Source: Clostridiales bacterium (GTDB lineage Bacteria; Bacillota; Clostridia; Christensenellales; Borkfalkiaceae). From it: a stretch of 64,000 bases of DNA. The stretch covers positions 62,001 to 126,000 of the forward strand of contig SVHT01000001.1 of the NCBI GenBank assembly GCA_015055615.1, in the 5' to 3' direction. Of this stretch, positions 8,782 to 18,849 are shown piece after piece (position 1 is the stretch's first letter; every line of letters starts with the position of its first letter). The position numbers and the translations under genes are program-made. Below the pieces are notes generated by a model. It made no database searches and was not told the origin of the DNA. It saw only the letters and a list, made by a program, of their open reading frames with translations.

Positions 8782-9666
8782 ATGGCAAAAGGGATAATAA
8801 ACGAGGCGCTCTTGCAACAGATAGAAACGTTGCAGACGTTACTCGAAAACAATATCGGCGGTCTATTTGGCGGGAATCGTAAGAGTAAAACGTACGGTTC
8901 TTCTTGCGAATTTGCCGATTATAGGGGATATCTTCCCGGCGACGATATCACCAAAATCGACTGGAACGTGTTTGCGCGTACGGAAAAGCTGTATCAAAAG
9001 CTGTACTTGGACGAACGTCAAATGCACACGCGTATTTACATAGATGCGAGTAGGTCGATGGCGTACGGAAAGAGCCAAAAAGCCAACCAAGCGTTGCGTT
9101 TGGCGGCTGCGTTCGCTTATTTGTCCGTGCACGAAATGGATAGAGTTTCCGTGTATATTATCAAGGACAAAGAGGTGCACGAGGTTCTTTCGAAAATCGT
9201 TGGAAAGGACGCTTACGCCCAAAACATATTCAAATTAAACGAAATCGAGTTCGACGGCGATTCGTATATCAGCGAAGCGATTTTGCCCACTACGGTGGGT
9301 ATGGGCGACGGCTTGTCCATTATTATTTCCGACTTTTTGACGGATAACAATTACGAAGACGCAATACAATACTTGTCGGAAAAGAAGAGAGACGTATTGT
9401 GTTTACAACTGCTTTCCATGGAAGAATTGAACCCGAAACTGCGTGGTAAGATGCATTTATTCGATTCCGAGGACATGGACAAGGAATACCGCAAAAAGAT
9501 AGATAAAGACGTTGCGCGCGCGTACAAGCAAGCGTTAGAATACGCAACGGGCAGAATTAGAAACTACTGTTTTTCACGTGGAGCAAAATATATGCTCGTG
9601 TCGGCGGAAGACGATATTGCAAAGATTTTCTTTGAAAACTTACCGGATATGGGAGTAATAAAGTGA
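8782..9666 (+). CDS. DUF58 domain protein, MoxR partner
   Basis: A 294-residue soluble DUF58 protein. The family motif DYRGYLPGDDITKIDWNVFART spans about residues 46-67, here quoted with its central GDD and W; a VWA-like strand and metal site follow (YIDASRS, 86-92). Proteins of this family are encoded next to moxR in most bacteria and are thought to bind the ATPase or its clients. It starts 6 bp after moxR and its TGA overlaps the GTG of the next gene, so translation is coupled. Confidence 0.92.
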   Translation: MAKGIINEALLQQIETLQTLLENNIGGLFGGNRKSKTYGSSCEFADYRGYLPGDDITKIDWNVFARTEKLYQKLYLDERQMHTRIYIDASRSMAYGKSQKANQALRLAAAFAYLSVHEMDRVSVYIIKDKEVHEVLSKIVGKDAYAQNIFKLNEIEFDGDSYISEAILPTTVGMGDGLSIIISDFLTDNNYEDAIQYLSEKKRDVLCLQLLSMEELNPKLRGKMHLFDSEDMDKEYRKKIDKDVARAYKQALEYATGRIRNYCFSRGAKYMLVSAEDDIAKIFFENLPDMGVIK

Positions 9667-11516
9667 GGTTTTTATATCCTATGGGCTTATGGGGATTGGT
9701 CGGGATTCCGATTTTAATTCTCATATATCTCATCAAAAATAAATATACCGAACAGACCGTATCTTCTACGTATCTGTGGTCGTTGAGCGAAAGGTTTTTA
9801 AAACGTAGAAACCCCTTGACGATGATTACGGGCTTAATAGCTCTCATTTTACAGATTTTGGCGGTGGCGGTGATTTCGATTGCGATTGCGCACCCCGTAT
9901 TTCCGTTGAAAAATACGGCTCGGCAGTACTATTTCATTTTGGACGCGTCGGGCAGTATGGTAACGGATGCGGGCGACGGAAATACTTTATTCGATTATGG
10001 CAAAGCGCACGTTTATAATATGGTAAACAGCGCTGGCAACGGCAGTACGTTTACCCTTGTTTGCGTGGGAGATACGTACGAAGTGGTGTACGAAAACTAC
10101 GAGGATAAGGAAAACCTTCTTGAAGGATTGAGTGAGTTGCAGGCAGTCGGTGGCGAAGCGGCGATGGACAAAGCGTTGCTTGCCGCGCAAAAGGCGTTTG
10201 ACGAAAACAGCGGCTTAGAAATCTATCTCTTTACGGATAAACTTTACAAACAGACGGAAAACGTTACCGTAGTGAATTTGGCCAGCGAGACGGAAAACTA
10301 TGCGATTGCCGATTTTACGTATACAACGCTTAAAGACGAGGTTACGTTAAATGCGAACGTGGTTTCGTATGCAAGCGATGCCGAATTGACGGTGGAATTT
10401 TACAAGGACGGTGAAGATACGGCGTTTGCAATGCAGACCGTATCCGTAGCTAAAGGGGAAAAGACGGCAATTTTGCCCGTTACCTTTGCAGGCTCTTTCG
10501 ACGTTGTCGAGGCGAAAATTTTAAACGGCGACGGACAAAGTTTGGATAATAGTAGCGTGCTTTTCAGCGAAGAGAGTCAAAACGAGTATCGCGTATTGCT
10601 CGTCAGCGACCAGCCCTTCTTTTTGAGCAAAGCTTTGGAAGTAGCAGGTACGGCGGCAGTCGACGTTGTTGCAACGGAAGACTACATGCAACAAAGCGGT
10701 TACGATTTATATATTTTTGATTCGTTCAATCCAGGAAAAATACCCAAAGACGGCGCAGTATGGCTGTTTAATTTGGACGGCAATTTACCGCAGGCAGGGT
10801 TTAGCGTATACGGCCCCAACGCGATCACAGACGGGGGAAAATTAAAGCTTTCCACGTCCACGGCAGCCCTTGTGCAAACGTTGACGAAGGATTTGCAAGA
10901 TTCTCCGATATACGTAGAAAGCTATCAAAAATACGGCGCGTTTCAGTTGAGTAGCGAGTTTCAAACTCTGTATACTTACAATTCGTCGCCCATGGTATTT
11001 ATCGGTAAAAACGGTTACGGCAACCGCGAGGTCGTATTTGCGTTTGACTTACACAAATCATCCTTCCCGTTGACGTACGATTACACGGTATTAATCCGTA
11101 ATATTTTAGAGTATTCCTTCCCCAAGGTTTTGGATAAGCATACGTACGATTGCGGTGAAACGCTGGCGATGAACGCTATGCCCGATTGCGAAAGTATCGA
11201 AATTGTCAGCCCTTCGGGGGAAAAGGAATTAAAAACGATTAACACGATAGACAACTATCGTCTTACGGAAGTAGGCGTATATACGATTACGATGAACGCA
11301 AAGAGCGGTTCGCATATCTATAACGTATACGCGCAACTTCCCGAAGCGGAACGCGCTCCGTTACAAACGGCAGAGCAGTTCCAAATCTCCGGCGAGGCAA
11401 CCGACGGAAGAAAGGACGGCAAATACGACCAACTGATTTGGTTCTTTGTCGCGCTTTCCCTTATGTTTATCGCCGATTGGGTGGTGTATTGTTATGACAA
11501 ATATCAACTTAGATAA
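9663..11516 (+). CDS. BatA-like membrane protein with VWA domain
   Basis: A 617-residue protein with the N-terminal layout of aerotolerance (BatA-type) proteins: TM near 8-24, TM near 54-77, then a VWA domain whose metal site DASGS is at 94-98, an extracytoplasmic middle region, and a last TM near 590-611. The VWA domain is expected on the outer side of the membrane between TM2 and TM3. The start is GTG, overlapping the DUF58 stop as GTGA. The end overlaps the next gene by 23 bp. Likely works with the MoxR ATPase through its cytosolic ends. Confidence 0.87.
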   Translation: MRFLYPMGLWGLVGIPILILIYLIKNKYTEQTVSSTYLWSLSERFLKRRNPLTMITGLIALILQILAVAVISIAIAHPVFPLKNTARQYYFILDASGSMVTDAGDGNTLFDYGKAHVYNMVNSAGNGSTFTLVCVGDTYEVVYENYEDKENLLEGLSELQAVGGEAAMDKALLAAQKAFDENSGLEIYLFTDKLYKQTENVTVVNLASETENYAIADFTYTTLKDEVTLNANVVSYASDAELTVEFYKDGEDTAFAMQTVSVAKGEKTAILPVTFAGSFDVVEAKILNGDGQSLDNSSVLFSEESQNEYRVLLVSDQPFFLSKALEVAGTAAVDVVATEDYMQQSGYDLYIFDSFNPGKIPKDGAVWLFNLDGNLPQAGFSVYGPNAITDGGKLKLSTSTAALVQTLTKDLQDSPIYVESYQKYGAFQLSSEFQTLYTYNSSPMVFIGKNGYGNREVVFAFDLHKSSFPLTYDYTVLIRNILEYSFPKVLDKHTYDCGETLAMNAMPDCESIEIVSPSGEKELKTINTIDNYRLTEVGVYTITMNAKSGSHIYNVYAQLPEAERAPLQTAEQFQISGEATDGRKDGKYDQLIWFFVALSLMFIADWVVYCYDKYQLR

Positions 11517-14187
11517 TCCGTATTTTTTGCTCATAGCAATCCCTTTATTAGCGCTTGTATTGATTCCGTTCTTTATCTCGTTTCGCAAGCAGAACCGAGA
11601 TAAACACGTAATCGCATCGCTGATTTTGCACTTGCTTATGGTGGGGTGCGTTGTATTGGCTGCGGCGGGCTTAAACGTTACCCGCGTCGTCACCGAATTG
11701 AACGTATACGTGGTGGCGGACGTTTCCTATTCGTCCAATTTGAACTTAGATGAAGTAAACCAATGCATTTTAAAGGTGCAGAGCAAATTACCGGAAAACT
11801 CTCGTATGGGTGTAGTATGCTTTGGCAGGGATGCGGTGTTGTATACGCCGCTCGGCGCGAATTTGACCCCAGTATCGAGTGAGGTTGTTGACGACAGCGC
11901 GACGGATATTTTCGGAGCAATCGATTATACGGTGGGATTGTTTGACGAAAGCGTTATCAAACGCATCGTTCTGATTACCGACGGAACGCAAACGGGTGGC
12001 GCAGACGAACTTCGTCTTCGTGAAACGGTTGCCACGCTCAAACAAAAGGATATCTATATCGACGCGATTTATTTAGACGCAACGTTGCCTACCGAGGCGG
12101 TTGAAATACAGTTTAACGGTGTAGATTTTGTGCCGTCCACTTATATAGGACAAGGCTCGGAAGGGGTTGCGTATATACAATCAAATACAACAACAACGGC
12201 AAACGTAACCTTGCAAAAGGGAGACGACGTCGAAACGCAGTTGGTTGAATTGCGGGCGGGGGAAGAAAAAGAAGTACATTTCACATTGGATACAACTGCG
12301 GCAGGCTCGTTTGATTATACGTTGACGGTTGAAAATGCTCAGGATGGTTGCTTGTACAACAACACTTATTCCTTTACTCAAGAGGTGGCGGACAAACAAA
12401 GAATTCTCTTCCTAACGTCAAAGTCTTCGGATAAGAGATTGGCAGAGGAGCTTTATAAAGACGAAAACACGGAGCTTGACACCTACGTGTATTCGACGAA
12501 AAAGATAAAACCGCCTACGTCAATCGAGCAACTTTGCGCGTACGACGAAATTATTTTGTCGAACGTGAATATTCCCGAACAAGTGGAAAATTACACGCAA
12601 TTTGTGGACAATCTCAACGTAGCGGTATCTATGTACGGCAAAACGTTGCTGACGTACGGCAACTTGCATTTGCAAAACAAGACGGACGCCGTGGAAGATT
12701 TGGAAAATCTTGAAAATATTTTACCTGTTCAGTTTGGAGCGCGTGAAGAGGATGCGACGCTGTATGGTATTCTGATCGACGTTTCTCGCAGTATGTACGA
12801 AAATGACAAGTTGCGGGTTGTAAAAGATTCCGCCTTGTATATCATCGACCAATTAACGCCACAGGACGGGCTGATTATCGTATCGTACTCGGCAACGGGC
12901 GTTACACTTATGGGTATGCGCTATGCCAACGAAACGGGCAAAGCGATGGCAAGAGACGCGATTAACGCTATTACCCCCATACAAGGCACGAGCGTTGCAA
13001 GCGGTTTGGAGCGTATGCGTTTGGAGATGAACGCACACACCGATTTCCTCAATAAGCAAGTGCTTTTACTCGGCGACAGTATGCACGCAACGACGTCGGA
13101 TGCGGGCGCTGCGGTCACCGAAGCGATGAAAATGGGCGGCGATGAGATTTGCGTTACTACGCTCGATATAGACGACGACGGCGATGAAAACTTCTATAAG
13201 AGTATCGCTGAAAAAACGGGCGGAAAATCTTATAAAGCCTATAATAGAAACGGATTTAGCGAAGAAATGTTAAAAGAGGCGTTGGAGGGTGACATCACGG
13301 AAAAACTGATGGGGACCGTATCCAAAGAAGCCAGCAACGTTTATATGCAACTTCCGATGGACCCCGTTTTAAACGGTATTACGTCGCTCAACGAAATCGA
13401 CGAATTCATCTGCGGTAAACCGAAAGGCGACGCCGTGGTGGTACTGACGGCAAATTACGTAAAAGCAAGCGGGATTATTTCGAGTGTACCGTTGTACTCC
13501 TACCGAAATTGCGGTAAGGGTAAGGTGGCAACTTTTACAGGTTATTTCAGCGAAAAGAACGCGCAATTTTTAGATAAGGACGGAGCGCAAGCGGGTAAGA
13601 CCTTCTTCCGCAACGTTTTACGCACGAATATACCGACGGAGAATATCGATAATCCCTGTCTGTATACGGTCACGCCGGGGGCAAATACTTCGATAGAAGT
13701 TATTCCCAGCAATTTGCGGGACACTACGTCGGTGGAAATCACGTTGACTACGCCAAGCGGAAAAGTGGAAACGCACGCATTACGTTTTGACGTATCCCGT
13801 CACGTAGGAACGTTTGAGACGTCGGAAATCGGCAAATATACGCTGGAAATCAAATACGTTGACGGCGATAAAGAATATCCTATGACGACGACCTTTATGA
13901 TTCCGTATTTGGAAGAATACAACCGTTTTGCAGGGTACAGCGCAGGTTTGTTATACGACATTGTGGACGAACGCGGTATTGTAAGCTGGGACGGCAACGA
14001 TATCAGTTTTAGGTCCAACGAGGACGAAATTGAAACGTACGTATACAGTTTGGTAATTCCTTTGTTGATTGCGTGCGTGGTATTGTTTGTCGTGGACGTT
14101 TTCGTTCGAAAAATCCGTTGGAACGATATCAAGAGTTTGTTTGTCCGCACAAAAAAACGTTCGTCGAACAAAGGAGGTAAACAATGA
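11494..14187 (+). CDS. Large membrane protein with two VWA-like domains
   Basis: An 897-residue protein with TMs near 9-29 and 40-61, a first VWA-like domain starting with DVSYS (76-80), a second more canonical VWA domain with DVSRSM near 428-433 and a TSVASG segment, and a C-terminal TM near 852-875 followed by a short basic tail. Two VWA domains in one chain are unusual for this operon type. ATG 11494 begins the hydrophobic N terminus; earlier in-frame starts lie deeper in the preceding gene. Its TGA overlaps the ATG of the next gene (ATGA), so synthesis of the lipoprotein is coupled to it. Confidence 0.85.
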   Translation: MTNINLDNPYFLLIAIPLLALVLIPFFISFRKQNRDKHVIASLILHLLMVGCVVLAAAGLNVTRVVTELNVYVVADVSYSSNLNLDEVNQCILKVQSKLPENSRMGVVCFGRDAVLYTPLGANLTPVSSEVVDDSATDIFGAIDYTVGLFDESVIKRIVLITDGTQTGGADELRLRETVATLKQKDIYIDAIYLDATLPTEAVEIQFNGVDFVPSTYIGQGSEGVAYIQSNTTTTANVTLQKGDDVETQLVELRAGEEKEVHFTLDTTAAGSFDYTLTVENAQDGCLYNNTYSFTQEVADKQRILFLTSKSSDKRLAEELYKDENTELDTYVYSTKKIKPPTSIEQLCAYDEIILSNVNIPEQVENYTQFVDNLNVAVSMYGKTLLTYGNLHLQNKTDAVEDLENLENILPVQFGAREEDATLYGILIDVSRSMYENDKLRVVKDSALYIIDQLTPQDGLIIVSYSATGVTLMGMRYANETGKAMARDAINAITPIQGTSVASGLERMRLEMNAHTDFLNKQVLLLGDSMHATTSDAGAAVTEAMKMGGDEICVTTLDIDDDGDENFYKSIAEKTGGKSYKAYNRNGFSEEMLKEALEGDITEKLMGTVSKEASNVYMQLPMDPVLNGITSLNEIDEFICGKPKGDAVVVLTANYVKASGIISSVPLYSYRNCGKGKVATFTGYFSEKNAQFLDKDGAQAGKTFFRNVLRTNIPTENIDNPCLYTVTPGANTSIEVIPSNLRDTTSVEITLTTPSGKVETHALRFDVSRHVGTFETSEIGKYTLEIKYVDGDKEYPMTTTFMIPYLEEYNRFAGYSAGLLYDIVDERGIVSWDGNDISFRSNEDEIETYVYSLVIPLLIACVVLFVVDVFVRKIRWNDIKSLFVRTKKRSSNKGGKQ

Positions 14188-15653
14188 AAAAAATAATCAG
14201 TTTACTTCTTGCGTCTTTCTTGTCTATTTCCTTGCTTAGCGCGTGCGGAGAAAAGAGAGGCGGTAAAACAAGCACCAATGAAAGCTCCAACTCCAACGTA
14301 CTCGACAGCGAAATTATTGGTTCGGACGCAAGCGATTCGGCGGAAAACGAAAATGAAATCAATGCGGAAAGCTATACGGTATCCCTTGTATACAAAGGCG
14401 AAAAATTTATGCCAACCGCGGATATGTACGTCCAATGGACGGGAATTACGGATACAGGCGAAATTACGGGCTTTCAACGGGCAGGCTTTAACGAGGACGG
14501 CATAGCTTATCTCAACGGCTTGGACGGCGAATACCGTATAACCTTGGGCAATCTTCCCGACGGTTATGCGTACAATCCCAACGTTCACGTTGCGTCGGGT
14601 AATTATCGCAACGTCGTTGTCGAAATTTATCCGATTATTCCGACAAAGGGTACAGGCGCAGACGAATATAAGAATATTATCAATATCAGCAGTGAAGGCA
14701 TATACCGAGTAACCCTCAAAAAGGGCTATGCTCAAAAAATGGGTATATTTTATCAATTTACAGCCCCGAGAAACGGCTTGTATTCCATACAGTCTATCGT
14801 AGACGTACTGCAAGATAAAATCAACCCGATTGCGGAAATTTACTCGGGTAACACCGAATTTAAAACGTTCTCGCATACCTGCGACGGCGGTGTGGATTTT
14901 GAAAACGGCTCGTTTACCAAAAATTTCTATTTTGAATGCGATTCGACGGACGAACAAAGCGGACACAAAGTTGTTCCGTTTGCGGTGCGCGCCGTATCAA
15001 AAGACGGAACGTATCCGATAACCGTAGACTTTTTGGTTACGCGTAAAGACGATTTTGAAGATGACAGAGAGGAAGCCGAACTGATATACGCCAAGGAATG
15101 TCCTTCGACGAAAGCGCCCGAGGGCGTAGGCACGTGGGTAGGCGCGGAAACGGAAAAGAACGGTTCTTGGTCGTTCGACGGGTCTAATTACGTCTACAAT
15201 GAAGAGGACGGATTCTATCACGTAGGCACGAAAGACGGACCGTATTTATACGCAGATATAAAAACCCGTTGCCGTTTTCTTCCGTTATATTATCCTTCCC
15301 CTGGGCAAGGATACGTCTCTGGACTCGAGTGGTCGTTTGTAACGGCAGAATATACTTTGCCAGAGGCCTATTTGCGCGTAGCGGAGTTGGATAGAACGAC
15401 GGGTGAACGCACGGGTAGATTAATCCATTACAAACCGATGATAGAACAGCAATACGCATTAGTATGCAACGACGACGGTCGGTGTTTGGTAACGGAAGAA
15501 TTGAAATGGTTCTTGCAAGAAATTTGCGAATCCAAAGCATACTTTAACGACGGCTACGGCTGGGTGGAAACGTATAGCTTGGCAGAGTTTGGATACAGTA
15601 TATCCGCTTTGGAAAACGACCAATGGCTCTTTGCCTGCGGTTATTATCAATGA
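14184..15653 (+). CDS. Lipoprotein of unknown function in the MoxR operon
   Basis: A 489-residue protein with a type II signal peptide: basic MKK, hydrophobic core, lipobox LLSAC with Cys21. A Ser/Asn/Asp-rich linker follows, then a region that looks like mixed beta-sandwich repeats. I recognise no catalytic motif. Its start overlaps the stop of the VWA gene, which ties it to the ATPase/VWA membrane complex; it may be its extracellular client or sensor, which is inference. Confidence 0.8.
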   Translation: MKKIISLLLASFLSISLLSACGEKRGGKTSTNESSNSNVLDSEIIGSDASDSAENENEINAESYTVSLVYKGEKFMPTADMYVQWTGITDTGEITGFQRAGFNEDGIAYLNGLDGEYRITLGNLPDGYAYNPNVHVASGNYRNVVVEIYPIIPTKGTGADEYKNIINISSEGIYRVTLKKGYAQKMGIFYQFTAPRNGLYSIQSIVDVLQDKINPIAEIYSGNTEFKTFSHTCDGGVDFENGSFTKNFYFECDSTDEQSGHKVVPFAVRAVSKDGTYPITVDFLVTRKDDFEDDREEAELIYAKECPSTKAPEGVGTWVGAETEKNGSWSFDGSNYVYNEEDGFYHVGTKDGPYLYADIKTRCRFLPLYYPSPGQGYVSGLEWSFVTAEYTLPEAYLRVAELDRTTGERTGRLIHYKPMIEQQYALVCNDDGRCLVTEELKWFLQEICESKAYFNDGYGWVETYSLAEFGYSISALENDQWLFACGYYQ

Positions 15654-15704
15654 TTTTCATAATTGACGATTTGAAAATAAATATTAAACTAGGAGGAGTT
15701 TATT

Positions 15705-18689
15705 ATGAAAAAGAGAATCTTATTGGCTTTGATGGCTCTCTTGGCAGTAACGTGCGTTGCTGGTTGTAGCAAAGACAACAATGCAAACGTTAACGTTGGT
15801 GGCAGCAGTGATTCCATCAGTGGTTCCGTAAGTGGCGACGATTCGTCTTCGGGCGAAGTAGAAGCTACGACGTACTCGTTCACGAAGGTACATAACCCTA
15901 TGGACCGTATGAACGGCGCTACGATTACGGAAGTGGAAGAAGGCGACGCGCTTGACCTTTCTGCACCCGCAGAAGTTGTAGGCAAAGTCTTCAAGGGTTG
16001 GTGCTATGCAGACGGTACGGCAGTTGAAGAAGGTACTGTAATGGGTACGGAAGCTGTTACAATCTATGCAGATTGGGAAATTACGGCTTACACGGTAACG
16101 GTTAAACAGGACGGTCAGGAAGACAAGACGTTCAAATTCGGTGTAGAATCCGATTACGACGATCTTGAAAACCCGATCATCGGCGTTGACGAACTTGCGT
16201 TCGTATTGGAAGGCGAACTTCCCGCAGCGGAAGGCGAAACCTACTACGCATTTGCAGAAGGACTTCCCGAAACGTGGGAATTGCAAGATTACACGTTCAC
16301 GGTTGTTTCGAAAGTAAAGACGTACGTCTTCACGAAAATTGACGGCAACCCTAGAATGGGCGGTGCTGTAACGCAGGTTGAATTGAAAGCAGGCGACGCG
16401 CTTGACCTTGCGGCACCCGCAGAAGTTGAAGGCAAAGTGTTCAACGGTTGGGTAGACGGCGAAGGTAACGTATATGAAGGCACGGAAATGCCCAGCGAAG
16501 AATTGACGTTGTATGCAGATTGGACGATTACGCCGTACACGGTAACGTTGACTATGAACGGCGAAGAGTACAAGACGTTCACGTTCGGTGTAGAAGACGA
16601 TTACAGAGATATTGAAAACCCGATCATCGGTATCATGTCGATTGGTTTCGTTATTGAAGGCGAAATCCCCGAAAATACGGATTTGATTACCTACACGGTA
16701 GAACTTCCCGAAGAATGGGCTTTGCAGAACTACGAAATCAACATCACGAAAGTTGTAGACCTTTCTTCGATTGTTGAAAAAGGTATAGCGGCTGGAGACA
16801 AAGTAACGAACGGTACGTTGGTATCGACGTCCGGTGGATACGTAATTGACGACGTTGCTTACGAACTTGCAGAAAATTATGCGAAACTCGTTGTGAAAGA
16901 CGGTGAAGATACCACCGAAAAATACTTCATTGGTTATGGTGATGACAGCGTTCTTGCTTTGGTAAAATACAGCTGGAGCGAGAATCCTTCTAAGAGCTAT
17001 GACGAAATCAAGCCCGACATGGTAAACGGTTACGCATTTGAAACGGTATTCGATTATGAAAATACCTACTATGGTATTGAAGAATTTGTTTCGGTAATCT
17101 ATTCGTTGGAAGGCATCAAGTTTGCAGACGTAATGGAAGAGGAAGGCGAAACCATTTATAGCTTCGGCGTTCTCTACGTTAATGAAAGTGGGTCCACGTA
17201 CATTGCGTCCGTTGCGTTCACGTTGAACGACGAAGACGTTATGGATATGGTAGCTATTCATATCGACACGTACTATGGTGAAATCGCTGAAACCCCCGAT
17301 CGTACGTTTGATTACATGATTACGCAGGCTTCGGACGGCGAAGTTACCGTTGCATACGATCCCGCAGAAGTATTGGTACAGTCCTATACGCTTACCGATG
17401 CGGAAGGTGCTGAAGTAGAAGCGCTTGACGTAATCCTCGGCGATGAAACGACGTTGAATATTGCAGACGTAGCAGAAACCGCAAACCTTAATTGGGAAAC
17501 GTTCACGGTAACGGTTCTTGACGCAGACAGCGTTGAAGTAGAAGGCGCAGTAGAAGTATCCGTAGATACTTGGAGCAAGGCTATCACCGTAAAGGCATTG
17601 GAAGAAGGCGAATTCACCGTAACGATTCAATCTGCGTTCGTAACGAAAGAAATCACCGTAACGGCTACCATGCCCGAAACGACGGAAATCTATGCTTGCA
17701 CGGATGATTGGGGTTATAATAGAATTGAAACGGCGGAAATTTATGCAGACGCTACGCAGTCTTTCTACGTAAAGGCAAACGCATATGCTGACGCATCCGC
17801 AACGGTTGCAATCGTATCGCAGCCCGAAGGCGCAGAAGCAAGCGTTGAAGAAGTTCAAGGCGAGTGGACGTTCACGCCCGACGTTGCTGGCGAATATGTA
17901 ATCAAGATTACGTCGGACGTAAACGAAGAGCTTACCTGGACGATTACCATTACGGCTAAAGAAATCCCCAACGTTGTTGAAGAATTCTTTGCTTTCAATG
18001 AATATCAGAACGAAGGTAAAACCTTTACGAACAACTGGAAACTTTTGTTTGTAACGGTAGATGACATAACGCAGTTGTTTGCAACGTTCGAAGGTGAAGT
18101 ATACGACCGCAACAGCTGGGAGTGGGTAGACGTTAAGTCGGCAGCATTGTACTTTGTAGATTATAATGCGGAAACGAAGGAAATTGCCTTAACGGCAACT
18201 TCCGCTGAAGATGCGCAACCTGTTATTGACGAAATGGCGCCCGGGTTCACTTTGGATCAGACTTTGATTTCCTCTGTTACGATGAACGATGATTACACTA
18301 TGTCCGTTGCATACGGCAACAACATGGCTGATTTGGAACCTTGGGCAGATTTCGCACCCATTGACTACGTGGTTGGTAACTATGAGGCAGAAGTAACGGT
18401 AGAAGAAGAAACCACGAATTACGCGCTTACCGTCTGGGATGATGGTACGGCTGTACTCTGCCCTCTGATTTACAATGAAATGTGGGATGGCTATGAGCCT
18501 GACAATAAAAATCAGGTATCCTTTGCATTTACCATTGCGGAAGACTTCACGATTACCGTAACGGAAATCCGCGAAGGTCAGTGTGGCGATTTCGGCGTTG
18601 AAACGGCTATTTCCTTCGATAAGGATGCTGGTACGATTTCTATGGTATTGAACGGTCAAACGCTTGTATTTTCTACTGCAAGTTATTAA
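15705..18689 (+). CDS. Large acidic surface lipoprotein with two InlB-type repeats
   Basis: A 994-residue protein with signal peptide and lipobox VAGC (Cys21), then a Ser/Gly linker. Two repeats of about 145 residues follow (near 55-203 and 205-346), each containing an InlB B-repeat-like block (KVFKGW / KVFNGW ... YADW) and a second block ending in the ENPIIG segment. Beyond residue 500 lie Ig-like beta modules (FTVTVLDAD, KAITVKAL) of the kind found in surface adhesins. The protein is strongly acidic. Start: ATG 15705 after AGGAGGAG. It is the last gene before a strong terminator, 51 bp after the previous gene. Binding target unknown. Confidence 0.85.
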   Translation: MKKRILLALMALLAVTCVAGCSKDNNANVNVGGSSDSISGSVSGDDSSSGEVEATTYSFTKVHNPMDRMNGATITEVEEGDALDLSAPAEVVGKVFKGWCYADGTAVEEGTVMGTEAVTIYADWEITAYTVTVKQDGQEDKTFKFGVESDYDDLENPIIGVDELAFVLEGELPAAEGETYYAFAEGLPETWELQDYTFTVVSKVKTYVFTKIDGNPRMGGAVTQVELKAGDALDLAAPAEVEGKVFNGWVDGEGNVYEGTEMPSEELTLYADWTITPYTVTLTMNGEEYKTFTFGVEDDYRDIENPIIGIMSIGFVIEGEIPENTDLITYTVELPEEWALQNYEINITKVVDLSSIVEKGIAAGDKVTNGTLVSTSGGYVIDDVAYELAENYAKLVVKDGEDTTEKYFIGYGDDSVLALVKYSWSENPSKSYDEIKPDMVNGYAFETVFDYENTYYGIEEFVSVIYSLEGIKFADVMEEEGETIYSFGVLYVNESGSTYIASVAFTLNDEDVMDMVAIHIDTYYGEIAETPDRTFDYMITQASDGEVTVAYDPAEVLVQSYTLTDAEGAEVEALDVILGDETTLNIADVAETANLNWETFTVTVLDADSVEVEGAVEVSVDTWSKAITVKALEEGEFTVTIQSAFVTKEITVTATMPETTEIYACTDDWGYNRIETAEIYADATQSFYVKANAYADASATVAIVSQPEGAEASVEEVQGEWTFTPDVAGEYVIKITSDVNEELTWTITITAKEIPNVVEEFFAFNEYQNEGKTFTNNWKLLFVTVDDITQLFATFEGEVYDRNSWEWVDVKSAALYFVDYNAETKEIALTATSAEDAQPVIDEMAPGFTLDQTLISSVTMNDDYTMSVAYGNNMADLEPWADFAPIDYVVGNYEAEVTVEEETTNYALTVWDDGTAVLCPLIYNEMWDGYEPDNKNQVSFAFTIAEDFTITVTEIREGQCGDFGVETAISFDKDAGTISMVLNGQTLVFSTASY
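15870..16745 (+). repeat. Tandem duplication of about 450 bp inside the InlB-type lipoprotein gene
   Basis: Unit 1 begins at 15870 and unit 2 at 16320, both in frame. They stay alike in DNA as well as protein, for example the shared run around GGCGACGCGCTTGACCTT and the repeated AACCCGATCATCGG, pointing to a duplication not long ago or kept alike by recombination. Confidence 0.8.
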
Positions 18690-18714
18690 TAACAGTTAAA
18701 TATCCATAAAAGAG

Positions 18715-18742
18715 AGCCGACGGGGCAACCCGTCGGCTTTTC
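18715..18742 (+). terminator. Terminator of the MoxR/VWA/lipoprotein operon
   Basis: Perfect 10-bp stem AGCCGACGGG / CCCGTCGGCT, loop GCAA, then TTTTCT; 25 bp after the stop. Confidence 0.94.
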
Positions 18743-18813
18743 TAATGCTATTAAGGCAAGACTCTTTGTGGAAAAGAATTATCAAAATGACTATGAAAAA
18801 TTTAAAAAAGCTA

Positions 18814-18842
18814 TTGATTTTTAGATTGGACTGTGATACAAT
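18814..18842 (+). promoter_or_regulatory. Promoter of uraA-upp
   Basis: TTGATT, 17-bp spacer, TACAAT. It sits about 170 bp before the uraA start, leaving a leader of roughly 160 nt. Confidence 0.65.
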
Positions 18843-18849
18843 AGATAAA

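Noticed and set aside
15720-17858. A 712-codon open frame on the minus strand
   Set aside because: It is antisense to the InlB-type lipoprotein gene, has no ribosome site and an unlikely Arg/Phe/Tyr-rich composition; it results from codon bias of the plus-strand gene.
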